Notes under the pieces: generated by a model
Database searches by the model: none
The model's input: only the letters and a program-made list of their open reading frames with translations
What the model was told of the DNA's origin: nothing
Position numbers and translations under genes: made by a program
Assembly: GCA_021324155.1 (NCBI GenBank)
Contig: JAJPJQ010000049.1
Span: 124,001 to 188,000 of the forward strand
Reading direction: 5' to 3'
DNA: 64,000 nucleotides
Source of the DNA: Pseudomonadota bacterium
GTDB lineage: Bacteria > Desulfobacterota > Binatia > UBA9968
Shown here: positions 33,916 to 41,991 of the stretch, one piece after another
Numbering within the stretch: position 1 is the stretch's first letter
Layout: the number at the start of each line of letters is the position of its first letter

Positions 33916-35373
33916 TCAACGCGGGGGGAACGGCAGGATGTCGCTGTATTTTTTCACGACCTGATCGAACAGCTCGCGCCCGGTGCGCGAGACCTTTGGA
34001 AACTTCTCGCGCCAGGCGAACGGCCGCACGGCGTAAAAGATGGCGCGGCTGTTGCTGTGGTCGCGCGCCGCCCTTTTTTCCGGCGGCATCCGCGGATCGA
34101 GCGGCGTCGACCAGCAGCCTTCGATTGTCTCGATGTCGGTCGCCGGATCGACGCGCGTCATCATCGCCCAGAGCACTTCTTTCAAATTCGTCGGATCGAT
34201 GTCCTCGTCGACCACGACCACATAGCGGCCGTGGCGCGCGGCGGCCGAGCAGGCGATCACCGCGTGGGCGGCCTGGCGGGCATGGCCGGCATAGCGCTGC
34301 CGGATGGCGACGACATAGAGATAATTCGAGTGCGCGTACACGCCGACGACGTCCTGAATGCCCGCGCTCTCGAGCTGGTCCCACAACAGGCCGGCGCGGA
34401 GATTCAAATCGAAGCGCACCGCGCCCGGCCACAGCGGGGCCTCGTCGTCGAGGATCGGATCGTTGCGATGATAGATCGCTTTGACTTTCACCACCGGCTG
34501 CGGCTCGCCGGTGCCGACCGTGCCACCGGAATAATATCCCGTCCACTCGCCGAACGGCCCTTCGTCGCGCGCCTCTTCGCGCGGCGGCGGCACGAAGCCT
34601 TCGATGGCGATCTCCGCGTGCGCGGGAATCGGCAGCCCCGTGACCGGACCGCGAAAAACTTCCAGCGGCTTGCCGCGGAGCCCGCCGAGCACGTCGAGCT
34701 CGGAAGTCTGCCAGGGAAATTTCGTCATCGACGCCATGAACGTGAGCGGGTCCTGCCCGAAGGTCGCGACGATCGGACAGCTCTGGCCCTTTTCCCAGTA
34801 CTTCATGCAGATCTGGCGTCCCTGTTGCCCGGGGCTGATCCACAGGCCGAGCAGATCGGGCGCGTGCACCTGCATGCGGTAGGTGCCCATATTGACGTAG
34901 TGGCTGTCGGGATCGGAGTTGATGATGACGTCGCCGGTGCCGATGTAGCGTCCGCCGTCTGTCTCGTGACTCCTGAGGACGGGGAATTTCAGGATATTGA
35001 CGTCCTTTCCGGTCATGATGTTTTCCATGACTGGCGCGCGGCCGACCTCCATCGGCGGGAGCGGCTTGGCCGAGCGGATTTTTTTCGACGCGAGCCGCAC
35101 GAGCTCGAGCTTGCTTTTGTCGTAAGGCAGACCGAGCGCCAGCGCCACGCGCCGGAAATCGGCGTAAGGCAGACTCACGATGCGATAGCCGCGCGGGTAG
35201 TCTTTGATCTCATCGAATATCAACAGCGGCGGCTGCGCAATCAATTCCGCCGTCGCTTCGATCAGCGCGCCGATCTCGAGATTCCAATCGGCGCCGGTGA
35301 TCTCCTTCCAGGCGCTCATCTGCTTCGCCGCCGCGATGTACTGGCGCAAATCGTCGAATACCTGTGCTTCCAT
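33916..35373 (-). CDS. UbiD family (prenylated-FMN-dependent) decarboxylase
   Basis: A 485-residue UbiD-family enzyme with all three catalytic residues: R166 in MGTYRMQV and E271/E276 in DEGPFGEWTGYY. The N-terminal sequence (QYIAAAKQMSAWKEITGADW) matches the truncated gene at 63755, so those two are closest relatives. Family members decarboxylate or carboxylate unsaturated, aromatic or heteroaromatic acids reversibly. The gene is 20 bases downstream of an amidohydrolase. UbiX, which makes the prenyl-FMN cofactor, is not in the window. Confidence 0.93.
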   Translation of the reverse strand: MEAQVFDDLRQYIAAAKQMSAWKEITGADWNLEIGALIEATAELIAQPPLLIFDEIKDYPRGYRIVSLPYADFRRVALALGLPYDKSKLELVRLASKKIRSAKPLPPMEVGRAPVMENIMTGKDVNILKFPVLRSHETDGGRYIGTGDVIINSDPDSHYVNMGTYRMQVHAPDLLGLWISPGQQGRQICMKYWEKGQSCPIVATFGQDPLTFMASMTKFPWQTSELDVLGGLRGKPLEVFRGPVTGLPIPAHAEIAIEGFVPPPREEARDEGPFGEWTGYYSGGTVGTGEPQPVVKVKAIYHRNDPILDDEAPLWPGAVRFDLNLRAGLLWDQLESAGIQDVVGVYAHSNYLYVVAIRQRYAGHARQAAHAVIACSAAARHGRYVVVVDEDIDPTNLKEVLWAMMTRVDPATDIETIEGCWSTPLDPRMPPEKRAARDHSNSRAIFYAVRPFAWREKFPKVSRTGRELFDQVVKKYSDILPFPPR

Positions 35374-35393
35374 AAACTCTCCAGCGCCGGCGA

Positions 35394-36497
35394 TCAGAGA
35401 AGCGCGAGTTTGCCGCCCATGTACTTGAGCACGTTACCGGCGAGGATTTTCTGCTTGGTCTCCGCCGATATGCCGTCGAGCGACTGGACGCGCGCCGCCG
35501 TGTCGAGATGCCCGTCGTCGTGCGGGTAGTCCGAGCCGAAGAACAGACGGTCATCGCCGAGCTCTTCAATGACCCGAGCCAGGCGCTTGCCGTCGTCTTC
35601 CAGCAGCAAATCGTCGACCACGAAGTAAAAGCGGTCGAAATACTTATCGATCGGATTGGTGAGCATATCCTGCAAATATCCGATCTGTTCAACGTTCTCG
35701 GAGATGCGGTGCTTCAAATTGACGGCGAACTCGGCGCCCGCCTCCAGGAAGGCGAAGTTGAGCTCGGGAAATGAATCGAGCAGCCCGCCGAAAATGAGGT
35801 TGACGATGTTGGTGCAGTACTCGAAGGGCTGCGAGAGGATGCGGCGGCCGGCGGTGCCGTCGGAGCCGAGCACCGACAGGCGCTCCTTGCCGACGAACGG
35901 GCCGGCGAAGCTGCCTATATGGATGATGACGCCGCGCACGCCGAGGTCGCGCGCGTAGTCGTAAAGATTCCACCAGTGCGGATCGGCGAGGTCGATGCCG
36001 TTCCAGTTCGTCGGCATCAAAAACGTGAGCATGCCGAGATCCTTGACGCAGCGCTCGAGCTCCTTCATCGCCGCGCGCGTATCCTGAAGCGGCAGCTGCG
36101 GTGCGCCGGTGAACGTCTTGGGATACCGCTTCATGAACTTTTCGTAAATAAAATTATTCGACGCGCGGATGAAAGCCGAGCCCGGGTCGGGGTCGATGTA
36201 ATTGAACATTCCCACCGTCCCGGCGGAGACGAACTGATAGTCGATGCCGGCGTCCTTCACCTGCTGGTAGCGCACATCGGCGTCGTACTCCGCCGCGTGC
36301 CAGGCGGATTTGCCTTCGCGGTTTGAAACCTCGCGCTCGCCGGCAGTGAGCACGCTGATGATTTTATTGTTAAAAATACGGCGCACGTTGCCGCGCGAAT
36401 CGGTGAAAGAGCGCGGCCGTAAGTGCTCGTATTGCGGCGCGATAACATAGTCCTCGCGCCGCGGCCGCGAATGAGAATCCAAATCGATAACCATCAT
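35394..36497 (-). CDS. amidohydrolase family metal-dependent hydrolase
   Basis: A 367-residue ACMSD-like enzyme and the promoter-proximal gene of the minus-strand block. The first motif is VIDLDSHSRP (3-12), an Asp-x-His motif. FLMPTNWNGIDLADPHWW, GVIIHIGSFAG with a ligand His, NFAFLEAGAEFAVNLKHR and the late FFGSDYPHDDGH, with Asp and two His, are consistent with a functional mononuclear metal site. It is divergent from the LysR gene, whose product may control it and the downstream UbiD. The reaction could be decarboxylation of a carboxylated aromatic. Confidence 0.92.
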   Translation of the reverse strand: MMVIDLDSHSRPRREDYVIAPQYEHLRPRSFTDSRGNVRRIFNNKIISVLTAGEREVSNREGKSAWHAAEYDADVRYQQVKDAGIDYQFVSAGTVGMFNYIDPDPGSAFIRASNNFIYEKFMKRYPKTFTGAPQLPLQDTRAAMKELERCVKDLGMLTFLMPTNWNGIDLADPHWWNLYDYARDLGVRGVIIHIGSFAGPFVGKERLSVLGSDGTAGRRILSQPFEYCTNIVNLIFGGLLDSFPELNFAFLEAGAEFAVNLKHRISENVEQIGYLQDMLTNPIDKYFDRFYFVVDDLLLEDDGKRLARVIEELGDDRLFFGSDYPHDDGHLDTAARVQSLDGISAETKQKILAGNVLKYMGGKLALL

Positions 36498-36643
36498 GGT
36501 TCGTTGTGCCTCCGTTGGCTACTGTGCATATCCGGTGGTAAAAGAAACCGTTTACCGCTTGGCCGCGCGCTTGTCCAATATAGTTTTTCAATTTTCCTAT
36601 AAGGATCTTTAATACATTCGTCGATTATCTTATATTCTGGATT
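36498..36643. promoter_or_regulatory. divergent promoter region with a small palindrome
   Basis: This 146-base AT-richer gap separates the LysR gene from the divergent amidohydrolase operon, the standard layout for LysR control. The clearest symmetric site is TCCT-ATA-AGGA at 36595-36605, about 40 bases before the LysR ATG, and could be part of an operator. I see no clear Shine-Dalgarno site before that ATG. Operator assignment is inference. Confidence 0.45.
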
Positions 36644-37546
36644 ATGGACACGTACCGGTTACAAGTCTTTCTCGAGTGCGCGCGGCTGAAGAATTTCTCC
36701 CGCGCCGCCGAATCGCTGCACTTAAGCCAGCCGTCGGTCTCGCTCCATGTCCGCGGCCTCGAAGACTGGTGCGGCACGAGGCTCTTCGAGCGGCGCGGCC
36801 GGCGCGTCGAGCTGACGGAGGCCGGCGTGATGCTGAAAGAGCATGCGCAGCGCATCATCGCGAGCATCGACTCCGCGCGCCACGACGTCCACTCGGTGCT
36901 GGAGCTTGGACGCGGGCGCCTCGCGATCGGCGGCGCCGGACTGGCCGGGACCTATCTTCTGCCGAAGGCGCTCAGCATGTTCAAGACGATGTATCCCAAA
37001 CTCGACATTTATATGAACTACGGGCCGGCGACGAGCATCGAGCGGCTGCTGCAAGAGGACGCGATCGAGCTCGGCATGTTCAGCCGCAATCCGCGGGTTG
37101 ACGGCCTGTTGGCCGAGTCGTACGCCACCTCCGAGATGATCATCGCGGCGCCGCCGCGCCATCCGCTGGCGCGGCGGCGCCGGGTAAGCCTCGAAGAGCT
37201 CGCCGCGGAGCCGTTCGTCATGCGCGAGCCGGATTCGTCCGGCACCGACCTGGTGCGCAACTTTTTCAAGAAGCACGGGCTTGAAATAAAACTCGCGATG
37301 GAAGTGTCGGGCCATGAATCGATCAAGGTTGCGGTAGCCGAGGGACTCGGCATCACCGCGATCGGCCGGCGCTGGATCGAAAACGAAGTGGCGCTCCGAC
37401 AGATCGCGGTGCTCAAGGCGCCCGACTTCAATCTGGAGATCGATCACCGCATCGTGCAACGAGCGGCTCGGCCGCTCTCGCAGGCGGCGAAAGCCTTTTT
37501 CCAATTTCTTTGCGACCGCAGGCGCGAATTGCGCCGTTTGGTGTGA
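36644..37546 (+). CDS. LysR family transcriptional regulator
   Basis: A 300-residue LysR protein. The winged helix-turn-helix covers residues 1-60 (MDTYRLQVFLECARLKNFSR through LHLSQPSVSLHVRGLED), followed by the linker helix and a two-lobe effector domain with RLAIGGAGLAGTYLLPKALS and the hinge PSTRG-type region. The C-terminus is the CysB/CbbR-like ligand fold. It is divergent from the 31-kb minus-strand block and probably regulates its first genes and itself. The inducing ligand is unknown, but a pathway intermediate is usual. Confidence 0.93.
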   Translation: MDTYRLQVFLECARLKNFSRAAESLHLSQPSVSLHVRGLEDWCGTRLFERRGRRVELTEAGVMLKEHAQRIIASIDSARHDVHSVLELGRGRLAIGGAGLAGTYLLPKALSMFKTMYPKLDIYMNYGPATSIERLLQEDAIELGMFSRNPRVDGLLAESYATSEMIIAAPPRHPLARRRRVSLEELAAEPFVMREPDSSGTDLVRNFFKKHGLEIKLAMEVSGHESIKVAVAEGLGITAIGRRWIENEVALRQIAVLKAPDFNLEIDHRIVQRAARPLSQAAKAFFQFLCDRRRELRRLV

Positions 37547-37634
37547 TCGCGTTCGCCGGCTCCTTTGTTTTATGAGATCGTGAATTTGTTATGGTCCGAC
37601 CTCGAAATAAGCTCCCGAAAGGCGGCAAATCTCC

Positions 37635-37973
37635 ATGCAACGGCTTCTGACGATCGCCTGCGGCGACTATGACCGGACGCATCCTTTGATCGACGGCACG
37701 GTGACGTCCCTGTTCAAGGCGTTTCAGCGCGCGAAGGAAATCGTCTACCAGAAATTGAACGACGTCTCCGCGTACAAAATCAGCCTCGCATGGTTCCGCG
37801 AGCCGGTCGCGGACCAGGAAAACATCCTCGGCCCCGATCCGTGGGCCTACGGTCTCGCGAGAAATCGCCACATCGTCGAGACTTTAATGACCTATCCCCA
37901 CGAGCAGGGGCTCGTGGAGAGAACGCTGCCGGTCGAAGAGCTTTTCGCGGCGAATACGCTCAAGCTGGAGTAA
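37635..37973 (+). pseudogene. internally deleted 4,5-dihydroxyphthalate decarboxylase-like (binding-protein-fold) gene
   Basis: An intact 112-codon frame with a purine-rich aaaggcgg site upstream. It starts LLTIACGDYDRTHPLIDG, the typical N-terminus of the 4,5-dihydroxyphthalate decarboxylase-like family. After GTV it jumps directly to that family's C-terminal region: SLFKAFQRAKEIVYQKL, GPDPWAYGLARNRHIVETLM, HEQGLVERTLPVEELFA. Known full-length members are about 320-335 residues, so roughly 210 central residues, including the active cleft, are missing without loss of frame. It is probably non-functional, though a repurposed small protein is possible. Confidence 0.7.
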
Positions 37974-37975
37974 CC

Positions 37976-38821
37976 ATGACGAAGATCGTCGTCACCGGCG
38001 GCAGCGGCATGCTCGGCCGCGAAGTCATTCGCGAGCTGCTAGCGGACGGCTTCGAGGTCCTGAGCGTCGATCGCGCCGCGCCGAGGCAAGAAATATGCGC
38101 ATCGGCGATCGTCGATCTCACGCGCGCCGAAGAAGTCGCCGCCGCTTTTGGCGGCGCCGCCGGCGTAATCCATTTAGGCGCGTATCAAGCGCCCGGCATC
38201 GTTTCGGACCCGGAGACTTTCTCGAACAATGTCGCCGCGAGCTACAACGTGCTCCACGCCGCGGCGGCCAACGGCGTGCGCCGCGTCGTGCTCGCGTCCA
38301 GCACCGCGGCGTTTGGTTTTCTCTACGCGCGCAAACCGTTCGCCCCGGATTATCTGCCGCTGGACGAGAATCATCCGTGCCGGCCGCAAGACCCGTACGG
38401 TCTCTCCAAAGTCGTCGCCGAGGCGACGGCCGATGCCTTCGTCCGCGTTCACGACCTGGCGGTCTTCAGCCTGCGGTTTCCCGGCGTCAATTTCGAGCCG
38501 GACTTCCGCGGCTTCGCCGAGCGCTTCCAAGATCCCGGCGTCAAGCTCGGGCGCTTCTGGAGCTACATCGATTCGCGCGACGCCGCCGCCGCATGCCGCC
38601 TCGCGCTGGAAGCGCCGCCGCACGGGCACCAGGCGCTCATCGTCGCGGCGCCGACGAGCACCCTCGCCGAGCCGACCGACGAGCTCTTGCGCCGCTATTT
38701 TCCCGGCGTGAAAAAGGCGCGCGCGGACCTCCGCGGCAACTGGAGCGGCGTCGATTCCTCGCGCGCTCGCGAAATTCTCCGCTTCGAAGCGCAGCATGTC
38801 TGGGAAAAATATCTGCGCTAG
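37976..38821 (+). CDS. NAD-dependent epimerase/dehydratase family protein
   Basis: A 281-residue extended short-chain dehydrogenase. The Rossmann motif VVTGGSGMLGREVI (6-19) and the YGLSK active-site motif (Y and K in DPYGLSKVVAEA) are present, with LASSTAAFG giving the Ser. It would epimerise, dehydrate or reduce a nucleotide-sugar or other hydroxy-acid derivative. It begins two bases after the truncated gene's stop. A similar enzyme occurs at 41080, also with a PYGLSK motif. The frame is open from 37790 inside the preceding gene, but the ATG at 37976 is correct for the fold. Confidence 0.92.
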   Translation: MTKIVVTGGSGMLGREVIRELLADGFEVLSVDRAAPRQEICASAIVDLTRAEEVAAAFGGAAGVIHLGAYQAPGIVSDPETFSNNVAASYNVLHAAAANGVRRVVLASSTAAFGFLYARKPFAPDYLPLDENHPCRPQDPYGLSKVVAEATADAFVRVHDLAVFSLRFPGVNFEPDFRGFAERFQDPGVKLGRFWSYIDSRDAAAACRLALEAPPHGHQALIVAAPTSTLAEPTDELLRRYFPGVKKARADLRGNWSGVDSSRAREILRFEAQHVWEKYLR

Positions 38822-38872
38822 GCGCTGCAGCATCGTCAAGTAAAACTCGATCCGTCGCTAAATAGTTTGAAA

Positions 38873-38901
38873 TTGACATGATGTGCGCGCCTGCCTATTC
38901 T
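38873..38901 (+). promoter_or_regulatory. candidate sigma70-type promoter
   Basis: A perfect -35 hexamer TTGACA (38873-38878), a 17-base spacer and a weak -10 TATTCT (38896-38901; 4 of 6) precede the Rieske oxygenase gene. Transcription would begin about five bases before the ATG at 38913, giving a nearly leaderless message. The weak ribosome-binding site there fits that. Prediction only. Confidence 0.4.
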
Positions 38902-38912
38902 CATTGCAGGCA

Positions 38913-40112
38913 ATGGTAAGGCAGAAAGAAAAAATCACGCTCGCCGATCTCGCGCGCGTTGGCCGCGGCACACCCGCCGGCGAGTGGTTTCGCCGCTATT
39001 GGCTCGCGGTCGCGAGCGCCGACGACCTTAAGGATATTCCGCTCGCGCGCAAAGTTCTCGGCGAAGAACTCGTGTTATTCCGCGACGGCCGGGGCCAAGT
39101 CGGCCTGATCGGCCTTCATTGCCCTCACCGCGGCACCTCGCTCGAATACGGCGAAATCGAGCCGAACGGCATCCGCTGCCCGTATCACGGCTGGCTGTTC
39201 GATGTCTCCGGGCAATGTCTGGAACAGCCGGCGGAACCGGACGATCGCTTCGCGCGCAAGGTGAAACATCGCGGCTACCCGGTGCGCGAGCAGGGCGGAC
39301 TTTTCTTCGCCTATCTCGGACCCGACGCCGACGAACCGCCGCCGCTGCCGAAGTATTTCGCGCTCATCGATCAGGCGGGGCAGCGCTCGCTCGAACCGAC
39401 GCGCGCTTACGATTACAACTGGTTCAACTTCATCGAGAACGGCGCCGATCCGGTGCACTTCTCGATCCTCCATCGCAGCGACCCGAGCGACGGGACGTGG
39501 CGCAGCTGGTTTTTCGATTTCAAAAACATTCCCTACTTCGACGCGGTCGAGATGAGCTACGGCATGAAAGTCGTCTCGCGCAAGCCCGGCCCGACGCCGG
39601 ATACCGAGTACGTCGACGAGAAGAGCTTCGCGCTGCCGAGCATCCTGCAGATCGGCGACACGGAATTCACGCATTTCAAGCAGCCGCGCGACGCGCTTAA
39701 AGCAGGGTCGCACAACCGCCACTTTATGTTTCTCACGCCGAACGACGACGAGCATTTCACGCTTTTCACGGTCAATTACTATACGGGCCCGGACCGCGAA
39801 TTTTTTAAAAAGCTTGCGCCGTCGCGCGAGCTGACAGCGCGGGAGGAAAGAAAACCGTACGACGCGCGGCCCTTCGCGCCCTTTCGCGGCAGCGTCCGGC
39901 GCGAAGACATCGCGTGCCAGGCGACGCAGCCGCTCCTCGGCGCGCGCAAAGAACAGCTTGCAACCTCCGACAAGGGCGTCATCATGCTGCGCAAGCTGAT
40001 TCTCGAAGGCGTGCGCGCCGTCGCCGACGGGCGCGCACCGAAGGGCGCCGCGGAAGGCGGCGTGGTCGAGATCGATTCGTTTACCGGCATTCGCGCGAAG
40101 GGAAACTCGTGA
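38913..40112 (+). CDS. Rieske (2Fe-2S) aromatic ring-hydroxylating oxygenase
   Basis: A 399-residue Rieske-type oxygenase alpha-like subunit. The iron-sulfur cluster ligands are C70/H72 in LHCPHRG and C89/H92 in RCPYHGW. The mononuclear iron motif D-x2-H-x4-H is D179/H182/H187 in ADPVHFSILH. It probably hydroxylates or dealkylates an aromatic or heterocyclic substrate using a separate reductase not encoded here. The stop overlaps the next gene's GTG by four bases, so a solute-binding protein is translationally coupled. Similar to the 55804 copy; a GTG ten codons upstream is an alternative start. Confidence 0.93.
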   Translation: MVRQKEKITLADLARVGRGTPAGEWFRRYWLAVASADDLKDIPLARKVLGEELVLFRDGRGQVGLIGLHCPHRGTSLEYGEIEPNGIRCPYHGWLFDVSGQCLEQPAEPDDRFARKVKHRGYPVREQGGLFFAYLGPDADEPPPLPKYFALIDQAGQRSLEPTRAYDYNWFNFIENGADPVHFSILHRSDPSDGTWRSWFFDFKNIPYFDAVEMSYGMKVVSRKPGPTPDTEYVDEKSFALPSILQIGDTEFTHFKQPRDALKAGSHNRHFMFLTPNDDEHFTLFTVNYYTGPDREFFKKLAPSRELTAREERKPYDARPFAPFRGSVRREDIACQATQPLLGARKEQLATSDKGVIMLRKLILEGVRAVADGRAPKGAAEGGVVEIDSFTGIRAKGNS

Positions 40113-41074
40113 AGCGCGCGCTCTCGCCGGCGATTTTTCTTTTCTTTTTTCTTTGCGCGCCCGTTGCGGCCGCGCCGCTTCACGTCGCTTACAGCGCGAT
40201 CAGCGGCGCGATGGCGCCGCTCTGGGTCGCGCAGGACGGCGACTACTTCAAGCGCGAAGGACTGGAGACGCAGCTCCTTTATATCGGCGGCGGCTCGCTG
40301 CTCATCCAGTCGATGCTCGGCGGCGATGTCCAGTTCGCCTACGGCCCTTCCGTGCCCGTCGTGAACGCGTCGCTCCGCGGCGCCGATCTCGTGCTCATCG
40401 CCAACACCGGCAACGCGATGGTCTTCTCGATCATGTCGCGCCCGGAGCTCAGGAATCCCGCGGACTTGAAAGGCAAAAAGGTCGGCGTCACTCGCCTGGG
40501 CGGCTCGACCGATCTCGCGCTCGATTTCGCGCTGGAGCGCTGGGGCATAGCGCGGCGCGAGTTGACGGTCGTGCAGACCGGCGGCATGCCGGAGAGCCTC
40601 GCCGGCGTCGGCACCGGCGCGCTCGACGCCTCGGTGCTCTCGCCGCCGAGTAACTTTCGCGCCAAGAAAACAGGTCTCTACGAGCTCGCCGACGTCGGAC
40701 AGATGGGCATCGTCTTTCCCAACACGCCGATGTCGGCGCGGCGAAGCTACATCCGATCCAACCGCGATACCGCGCTCAGATTTCTCCGCGGCTTCAGCGC
40801 GGGAGTCCAGCGGCTCAGAAGCGACCGCGACTTCAGCATGAAGGTGCTGTCGCGCTATACGCGCGTGACCGATCCCGAGACCCTGGGCGAATTGTACCAG
40901 GTGTTCGGCGTCCGCCACACGGGCGATCCGGTTTCTTATGTCCGGCCCGAAGGCGTCGAGCGCATTTTGAAGACGATCGACGCGCGCGAGGCGCGCGACG
41001 CCAAGGCCTCCGACTTCATCGACAACACGCTGCTCAAGGAAATTGAGCAGAGCGGCTTTTTCCGCAAGCGCTAG
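40109..41074 (+). CDS. ABC transporter solute-binding protein, NMT1/THI5-like
   Basis: A 321-residue exported protein with a GTG start overlapping the Rieske gene stop (GTGA). The signal peptide is strongly hydrophobic (IFLFFFLCAPVAAA). The mature start PLHVAYSAISGAMAPLWVAQ and YIGGGSLLIQSMLGGDVQFA place it with 32878 and 51491. Hinge: LRNPADLKGKKVGVTRLGGS. The tail FIDNTLLKEIEQSGFFRKR matches that subgroup. Direct coupling to an oxygenase suggests the ligand is the oxygenase substrate, although no ABC permease is present. Confidence 0.91.
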   Translation: MKRALSPAIFLFFFLCAPVAAAPLHVAYSAISGAMAPLWVAQDGDYFKREGLETQLLYIGGGSLLIQSMLGGDVQFAYGPSVPVVNASLRGADLVLIANTGNAMVFSIMSRPELRNPADLKGKKVGVTRLGGSTDLALDFALERWGIARRELTVVQTGGMPESLAGVGTGALDASVLSPPSNFRAKKTGLYELADVGQMGIVFPNTPMSARRSYIRSNRDTALRFLRGFSAGVQRLRSDRDFSMKVLSRYTRVTDPETLGELYQVFGVRHTGDPVSYVRPEGVERILKTIDAREARDAKASDFIDNTLLKEIEQSGFFRKR

Positions 41075-41079
41075 CGCCG

Positions 41080-41976
41080 ATGAAAACGATCGTCACCGGC
41101 GGCGCCGGCCGGCTCGGCCGCTATGTCATTGAAAAACTGCGCGCGCACGGCATCGAGGTCGCCGCGGTGGACGTCGAGAAGCCGGCCGAAACGAAGTGCG
41201 AGTTTATCGCCGCGGATTTAACCGACGTCGGGAAGCTGAGAAAAATTTTCGCCGGCGCCGGAGCGGTCGTCCACCTCGCGCGCCGGCGCTTCGCTTACAC
41301 CGAGAGCGGCTACGACGCCGCGACCGGGACATGGAAAACGCCGGACGTGGCCGGCGACGCCGAGCGCTTCAATCACAACACGGCGATGATCTACAACGTT
41401 CTGGCGACGGCGGCGGAAGTGGGCGTAAAGAAAGCGGTCTGCGGCTCGAGTCTCGCAGTGTACGGCTTCTATTATCCTGCGGCCGCCGCCGCGCCGGAGT
41501 ATGTGCCGATCGACGAGAAACATCCGCGCCGCCCGCACGATCCCTACGGCTTATCCAAGCTCGTCGGCGAGCACATGTGCGACGCTTTCGTTCGGAAGAC
41601 GCCAATCCGTATCGCGAGTCTGCGCTTCTCGGGCATTTATGCCCCGGAGAACGCGCGCGTGCTCGCCGAGCGCAGGAAAAATCCCGTCATCCGCGGCGGC
41701 GGCGCGCTGTGGAGTTATGTCGACGTGCGCGACGCCGCGGCGGCGTGCTGCTGCGCGCTCGAAGCGGATTTTTCCGGCCACGAAGCTTTTAATATCTGCG
41801 CGCCGACGACGATCGTGGACGAGCCGACCGCCGAGCTCGTGCGCCGCTTTTTGCCGCAGGCGAAAAATATCGACGCACGCCTGGAAGGCAACGCTTCCGG
41901 CTACGCGACCGCAAAGGCGGAGCGCATGCTCGGCTTCAAGGCGCGCCATTTATTTCACGACGGCATTCTCGATTAA
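41080..41976 (+). CDS. NAD-dependent epimerase/dehydratase family protein
   Basis: A 298-residue extended SDR. The NAD-binding motif is VTGGAGRLGRYVIEKL (4-19). The catalytic Tyr/Lys are in DPYGLSKLVGEHM, with CGSSLAVYG supplying the Ser. Compared with 37976 it has a longer insert (RRFAYTESGYDAATGTWKT) between the two strands after the NAD region, so the substrate differs. The closing segment EGNASGYATAKAERMLGFKA is normal for the family. It starts six bases after the binding-protein stop. Confidence 0.92.
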   Translation: MKTIVTGGAGRLGRYVIEKLRAHGIEVAAVDVEKPAETKCEFIAADLTDVGKLRKIFAGAGAVVHLARRRFAYTESGYDAATGTWKTPDVAGDAERFNHNTAMIYNVLATAAEVGVKKAVCGSSLAVYGFYYPAAAAAPEYVPIDEKHPRRPHDPYGLSKLVGEHMCDAFVRKTPIRIASLRFSGIYAPENARVLAERRKNPVIRGGGALWSYVDVRDAAAACCCALEADFSGHEAFNICAPTTIVDEPTAELVRRFLPQAKNIDARLEGNASGYATAKAERMLGFKARHLFHDGILD

Positions 41977-41991
41977 AACACCGGAGGAAAA

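Noticed and set aside
37790-37975. Upstream extension of the epimerase frame
   Set aside because: Overlaps the truncated 37635 gene and the Rossmann fold starts at the ATG at 37976.
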